Positions 60,171-64,000 of a DNA stretch of 64,000 nt are shown here, piece by piece. Each line of letters opens with the position of its first letter. Positions within the stretch are counted from its first letter, which is position 1. The stretch lies in contig LSRY02000014.1 of assembly GCA_001643675.2 (NCBI GenBank), forward strand, positions 188,501 to 252,500. The letters are read 5' to 3'. The notes beneath the pieces are model-generated. The model made no database searches. It was not told where the DNA came from and was given only the letters and a program-made list of their open reading frames with translations. The DNA is from Monocercomonoides exilis (Eukaryota; Preaxostyla; Oxymonadida; Polymastigidae). A program made the translations under genes and the position numbers.

Positions 60171-62148
60171 TTACCAATCCACTTTATCTGCAAGTGATGT
60201 ATCAAATATAATAGCCATGGCTAACGAGAAGATGCCAAATACGATTCCACACCAGAATGTCAACCAGGCAAGGAATACTCCGCACGAGCACCCAACAACC
60301 TTCTTTTTCATTTGTGCTGTTCTCCTCAAAAACTCTTCAATTCCTTCTGGACGAGTTGTATTTGGATTTCTGTGTTCATTCACGAATCTTTCTGGAACAG
60401 TGATGATCCTCCAATACATCATAGATGGAATGAGAAAAGCAACTGCAACACCCGCCGTTGAACCGAGGAAATCAAACACAAAGTTCACCTGACTCAAGAA
60501 AATAGCAAGAACCACAGCCAATGCAACCATGCATGATCCAATTATTGAAAACAGCCATGTCTTTCCTGTGAGGCAGCCATATTTCTTCTTATACCAGTCT
60601 GGCTCGCGTTCTAAATCACCATTATCATGAGAATCTCCTCGCTTGTTTTGGAGCTCTCTTTGTTGCTTCAATGCCTCCTCATCGTCTTCAGGTGCATAAT
60701 GCACGCTGGCTCCTTCAACGCTATCTGTGTTGATATGAGGTGAGCTTTCATACGATGCAACTACAACACGCCCAGAATCTGAGCTTGATTCGTTTTCACC
60801 CAACTCTTTGTCTGCTGCGCTCTGTTCATTCAAATTTTCGCTGTTGTTTTCTTTATCTCTTCTTTCTGCATCAGGATGTTCAACTAATTCCAATTGCATT
60901 GGACCAGTTTCTTTCACTTCTTCATATGTGGATACAACAGGCGTTCCAGTAGGTGACACAGTAGGATATGGGGATTGTGATCCCTCAGCCATAAGCTCCA
61001 CTTGTGATGGTGGTCGTGTGCTGTCATAGTCAGCACTTTCTGGATATGGCCTTACGCGATTTGACTTTGGATGACTGTTGCGCTCTCTCCACAAACGCCT
61101 AACAGCATTGATAATGTTGAAGAGTGCAATACGAGCAGGAAGTGAATTCATTGGGCAGCAGAAGACAACAGTCACCAGAGATGCAATACGTGCTGCAAAT
61201 ACCAGCCAGTCTCTATCGTTGTAAAGAGTTAAAATATTTCCTGACGTATCTTTGTTATCGAAAAACATTTGAGTAAACTGGATATAGCCAAAAATCCCCG
61301 CCATCATATAAAAGAATCCAACAATTGAAACTGAAATTAGTGTAATTTTCAGCATCGATTTTGTAGATTTTTCATGAATTTCTCCTTGAATAATTGGTAC
61401 ATTCTGTTGGCACCCAAATGCAAAGCATAACGTTGAAAAAGTTTGAATCATCGAAGGACTTGGGCGAACGGCTTCAACATACTCATGATTAACTTGATCA
61501 TCAAATGGAGAACAGAAACGAATAACAATAACAACAACGCAAAACATCATGGAAATCATCCCGAAGAATGAAGTGAAACGAAGTGAATTCAAAGACTGCA
61601 GCCATGAAAGCGGTTGTATAAGAATAAAGGCTATAATAATAATTATAAACCAACGCTGACAAAATATATTGTCGGCAGGGACGCCAACTCCTCGTAATAC
61701 AGATGGTATGAAATCTCCAATCAAAATGCAATACGACCAAAGAGGACCAAAGGTGTAGCTGAAATTGCACACTTCGACAATGATTGTTCCCCACACCCCA
61801 AAAATATTTTCAGCAAGCTTACAAAATAACAAGTTTCAAAATAAGCGAAGATCATCGTCAAAACAAGATTTATAAAAAGGAACAAACATCTCCGTATGTA
61901 TACATTCCCGTTGCCTCTGCCGCATATGTCAGAAAATAAAATGAGATCCAAGATAGGACACCCATCAAAAGATGTAAAATGATCGCAGGAACGAGCCCAG
62001 CCTTTGCATATGCAAGAGGAATCCCGAGCATACCGGCTCCAAGTGTTGAATTGACTAAACTAATAACAGCTGTTCCAAATGAAGCAGGCTTTTCTTCTTT
62101 TTTGTTTTCTACGTTTTGATCGACTTTAGTTTCATCAGTTTCACCCAT
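60171..62148 (-). CDS. AAAP-family amino acid transporter, two exons
   Basis: Membrane transporter of the amino acid/auxin permease (SLC36/SLC38-like) family. Exons 62148-61888 and 61817-60171 (intron GTTTGT to GTAAG, 70 nt) join in phase for 635 residues. TM1 carries the family signature SLVNSTLGAGMLGIPLAYAKAGL. About eleven hydrophobic segments are visible, including FSYTFGPLWSYCILIGDFIP, WLQSLNSLRFTSFFGMISMM, STLCFAFGCQQNVPII and CCPMNSLPARIALF. A hydrophilic stretch of about 180 residues (roughly 325-507), rich in Ser, Pro, Glu and Asp, interrupts the membrane domain before the last three or four segments and is unusually long for the family. The N-terminus is cytosolic and charged. Substrate cannot be predicted. 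Confidence 0.92.
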
Positions 62149-62614
62149 GAATTCCGTTTCGAACAGGTGCTATTTGTAAGTTATGGGGAACAGATCAACG
62201 AATGTTGCTTTTCAAGTCATTTTCATAAATACCAATGCATAAGAAATTATCTCATTTATTCGATCCTTTTAGCAGAGTGATGATGTTGTCCAAGTTTTAT
62301 TCCTCAATTTTTAATTATTGTTAAAAAATAAATAAAAATTATAAAAAATTATTTTTTATTTAACGAAAATAAATTTTAAATAATTAAAAAGAAAATACAT
62401 GAAATACGATAACAAAAAAATTTGAAAAATATATTCTTTTGTATTTTAAAAAAATAATTAAAATAAAGTATCAATTCAGTTTTTAAAAATTCTCAAAGTT
62501 ATCCTTAAAGAAACACAAAAAATAATTTCATATTTGCTGTAACGAAGAAGATACTCATTGAAGTTGAAGTAGATCTGCTTAACAATGTGAAATGTTAAAG
62601 AGATGAGTATCAGC
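62149..62614. other. Intergenic DNA, no gene seen
   Basis: Very AT-rich promoter side of the transporter gene and 3' flank of the DHHC gene. Confidence 0.55.
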
Positions 62615-64000
62615 TTAAAACAGAGTCTGACTTTGAAACGCAATTGGCGGAGTTAAACCGTTATTAGGAAGTTTGGGGAGAGTAAAAGGATTCCACCAAC
62701 TAAGAGCATCCAAAAGATAAAAATAAAAATTGAGGAATGTATTAAAAATAACGAAAAAAAGAACGAACGAATGATAAAATGAGTATTTTCCAAAATAATT
62801 GACAATATCTTTTATTAGCAAACCTAATAACATTTGAGCCAAGATTAGCTTTACAATTCTTCCAAATGCCACCTTCGTCAAAATCACTGCAAAAAGGATC
62901 AGTGTTTGATTCAATTGTTGTGATATTGCGGGCAACAAGATAAATGTGAAAGATCAGAAGAAACAGTGAGGAGGCTGCAAGAGATATCACAAACACAACA
63001 CTGGAAAATAGAAACATGGATGTTCTTGTCGTGCCAAGAGGAGCAGGATCCTAATGATGTGCGCGAAGGTGATAAGGGGGAATAAATGTGGAAGACATAA
63101 AGTGAAATGCAAAAAGAAATTTATTTTATACATATTCATTAAATAAAAAGAAAAAAAATGAATAATAATCAGAAGAAGAAGAAAAGTGTTTATTCCTTAC
63201 TCAAACAAAAAACTTTTTCTTTTCCTTTTTCTAAACATTTACACACATCCCAAAGAACATTGCTTGTCAGCACAGAAAAGATTGAGCCTGCAACTGTGGT
63301 GTACAAAAGAAACAATATAAATGCTTTATGGTTCATTGCACCAATGCAATTTCCAACCCAAGGACCTGTTTTTAATGGAAATAAACAAAAAACAAAATTA
63401 TTAATGAATTAATGAAAAAAATTAATGCAATTTATATTGGAAAAGGAAATTCAAAGATAAACAATAACAACAGAAAAGAATAAAAGAAAAGAAAACAATG
63501 CACATAACATGATAATACGCTCAAATTCTTCACAATAAATATAAGAATCTCCACAAAAGATGGCATACAATGATGATCCATTTTGAGAACGCATCTCTTG
63601 CATATTGAGCAGTGGTGCGCGCGAAATGGTCTGACCTTGTGACATATATCGCAAAATGTGATATTTGTGGGCAGGGCATTAGAGGAAAGCGTATGTGAAT
63701 CTGAAGTTGGCGAAGTGATTTGCGAAGTGGATGAGGTTACTGCAGTCAAACTTTTTGTTTCTTCCGAAGAAAATGATAAATCTGAAGATGAACTGATTGA
63801 ATTTTCATTATTCCGTGAATGAGAACTTTTATTCGCATCATAATTTGCTGCAGCTTTAGTAGGTATATGCAATTGTATTGAAGCTCCGATAAAAGGAGAG
63901 GAATATGTTGTTGAATCTCTAGGCTTTAATATTTCAGGCTTTGGGATCTCTTCATTAGAAAGAAGCGGATCTGTGTCAAATACATTTTCATCTCCGCTTG
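62615..64000 (-). CDS. DHHC palmitoyltransferase, C-terminal exons (runs off right edge)
   Basis: Protein S-acyltransferase that attaches palmitate to cysteines of membrane-associated proteins. Four exons are visible: edge to 63569, 63365-63214, 63050-62824 and 62699-62615 (stop TAA), all in phase. The Cys-rich domain reads [19 protein letters not shown] then [10 protein letters not shown], with an intron splitting the catalytic Cys codon (T, then GT). It continues [15 protein letters not shown] as in the family. A transmembrane pair follows ([17 protein letters not shown] and [19 protein letters not shown]), then RNITTIES (TTxE motif) and a C-terminal [15 protein letters not shown]. The long Ser-rich part before the Cys-rich domain is open to the window end; the first two membrane segments must lie beyond it. 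Confidence 0.92.

Overview
The window is eukaryotic nuclear DNA from an intron-bearing, AT-rich protist. The code is standard: TAA, TGA and TAG all end recognisable proteins here. Short spliceosomal introns (about 46 to 190 nt where I could resolve them) mostly start GTATG or GTTTG and end in AG. Coding strands are G-rich, and long Ser, Glu and Lys tracts are common. A large beta-helix/transmembrane/pseudokinase surface-protein relic, together with SNARE, DHHC and AAAP genes and Merlin, hAT and DIRS-like elements, suggests a metamonad, perhaps an oxymonad (Preaxostyla). That placement is inference only.

Layout. 1-13 kb is a decaying, transposon-rich stretch. It holds a left-edge relic, a Merlin/ISXO2-type transposase whose two frames meet at an A7 slippery run, a 3.5-kb beta-helix/pseudokinase pseudogene with in-frame stops but no frameshift, a small foldback repeat, and a broken tyrosine-recombinase (DIRS-like) retroelement between short inverted ends. 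13.7-31.2 kb is gene-dense host DNA: a seven-exon syntaxin-6-type Qc-SNARE, S-adenosylhomocysteinase and ribosomal protein P1 in a tight head-to-head pair, a PHO80-like cyclin, a six-exon splicing-factor-like protein (two RRMs, SURP-like, CID-like, RS-like tail), and a three-exon gene for a roughly 2,250-residue low-complexity protein.

31.9-48.0 kb is the most remarkable region. It is a nearly perfect inverted duplication with arms of about 3.67 kb, each carrying the same tRNA-Asn(GTT) gene and the same 706-codon gene. Its left arm is interrupted by an 8.6-kb hAT element with exact 8-bp target duplications (GACTAAAC) and 17-bp terminal inverted repeats. The left copy of the 706-codon gene is open. 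The right copy is broken by two single-A insertions. The hAT element carries a disabled transposase plus about 4.4 kb of unrelated, decayed gene-like sequence.

48.3-64 kb is host DNA again: another low-complexity gene, a kelch/Cys-rich multipass surface protein, a secreted YiiX-like (permuted papain fold) protein, an AAAP amino-acid transporter with a long hydrophilic loop, and most of a DHHC palmitoyltransferase that runs off the right edge. The last four genes are all membrane or secretory functions; with the Golgi/endosome SNARE they suit a cell with active membrane traffic. I see no operon-like organisation. Exon joins were worked out by hand from splice-site phase and protein continuity and need transcript confirmation.
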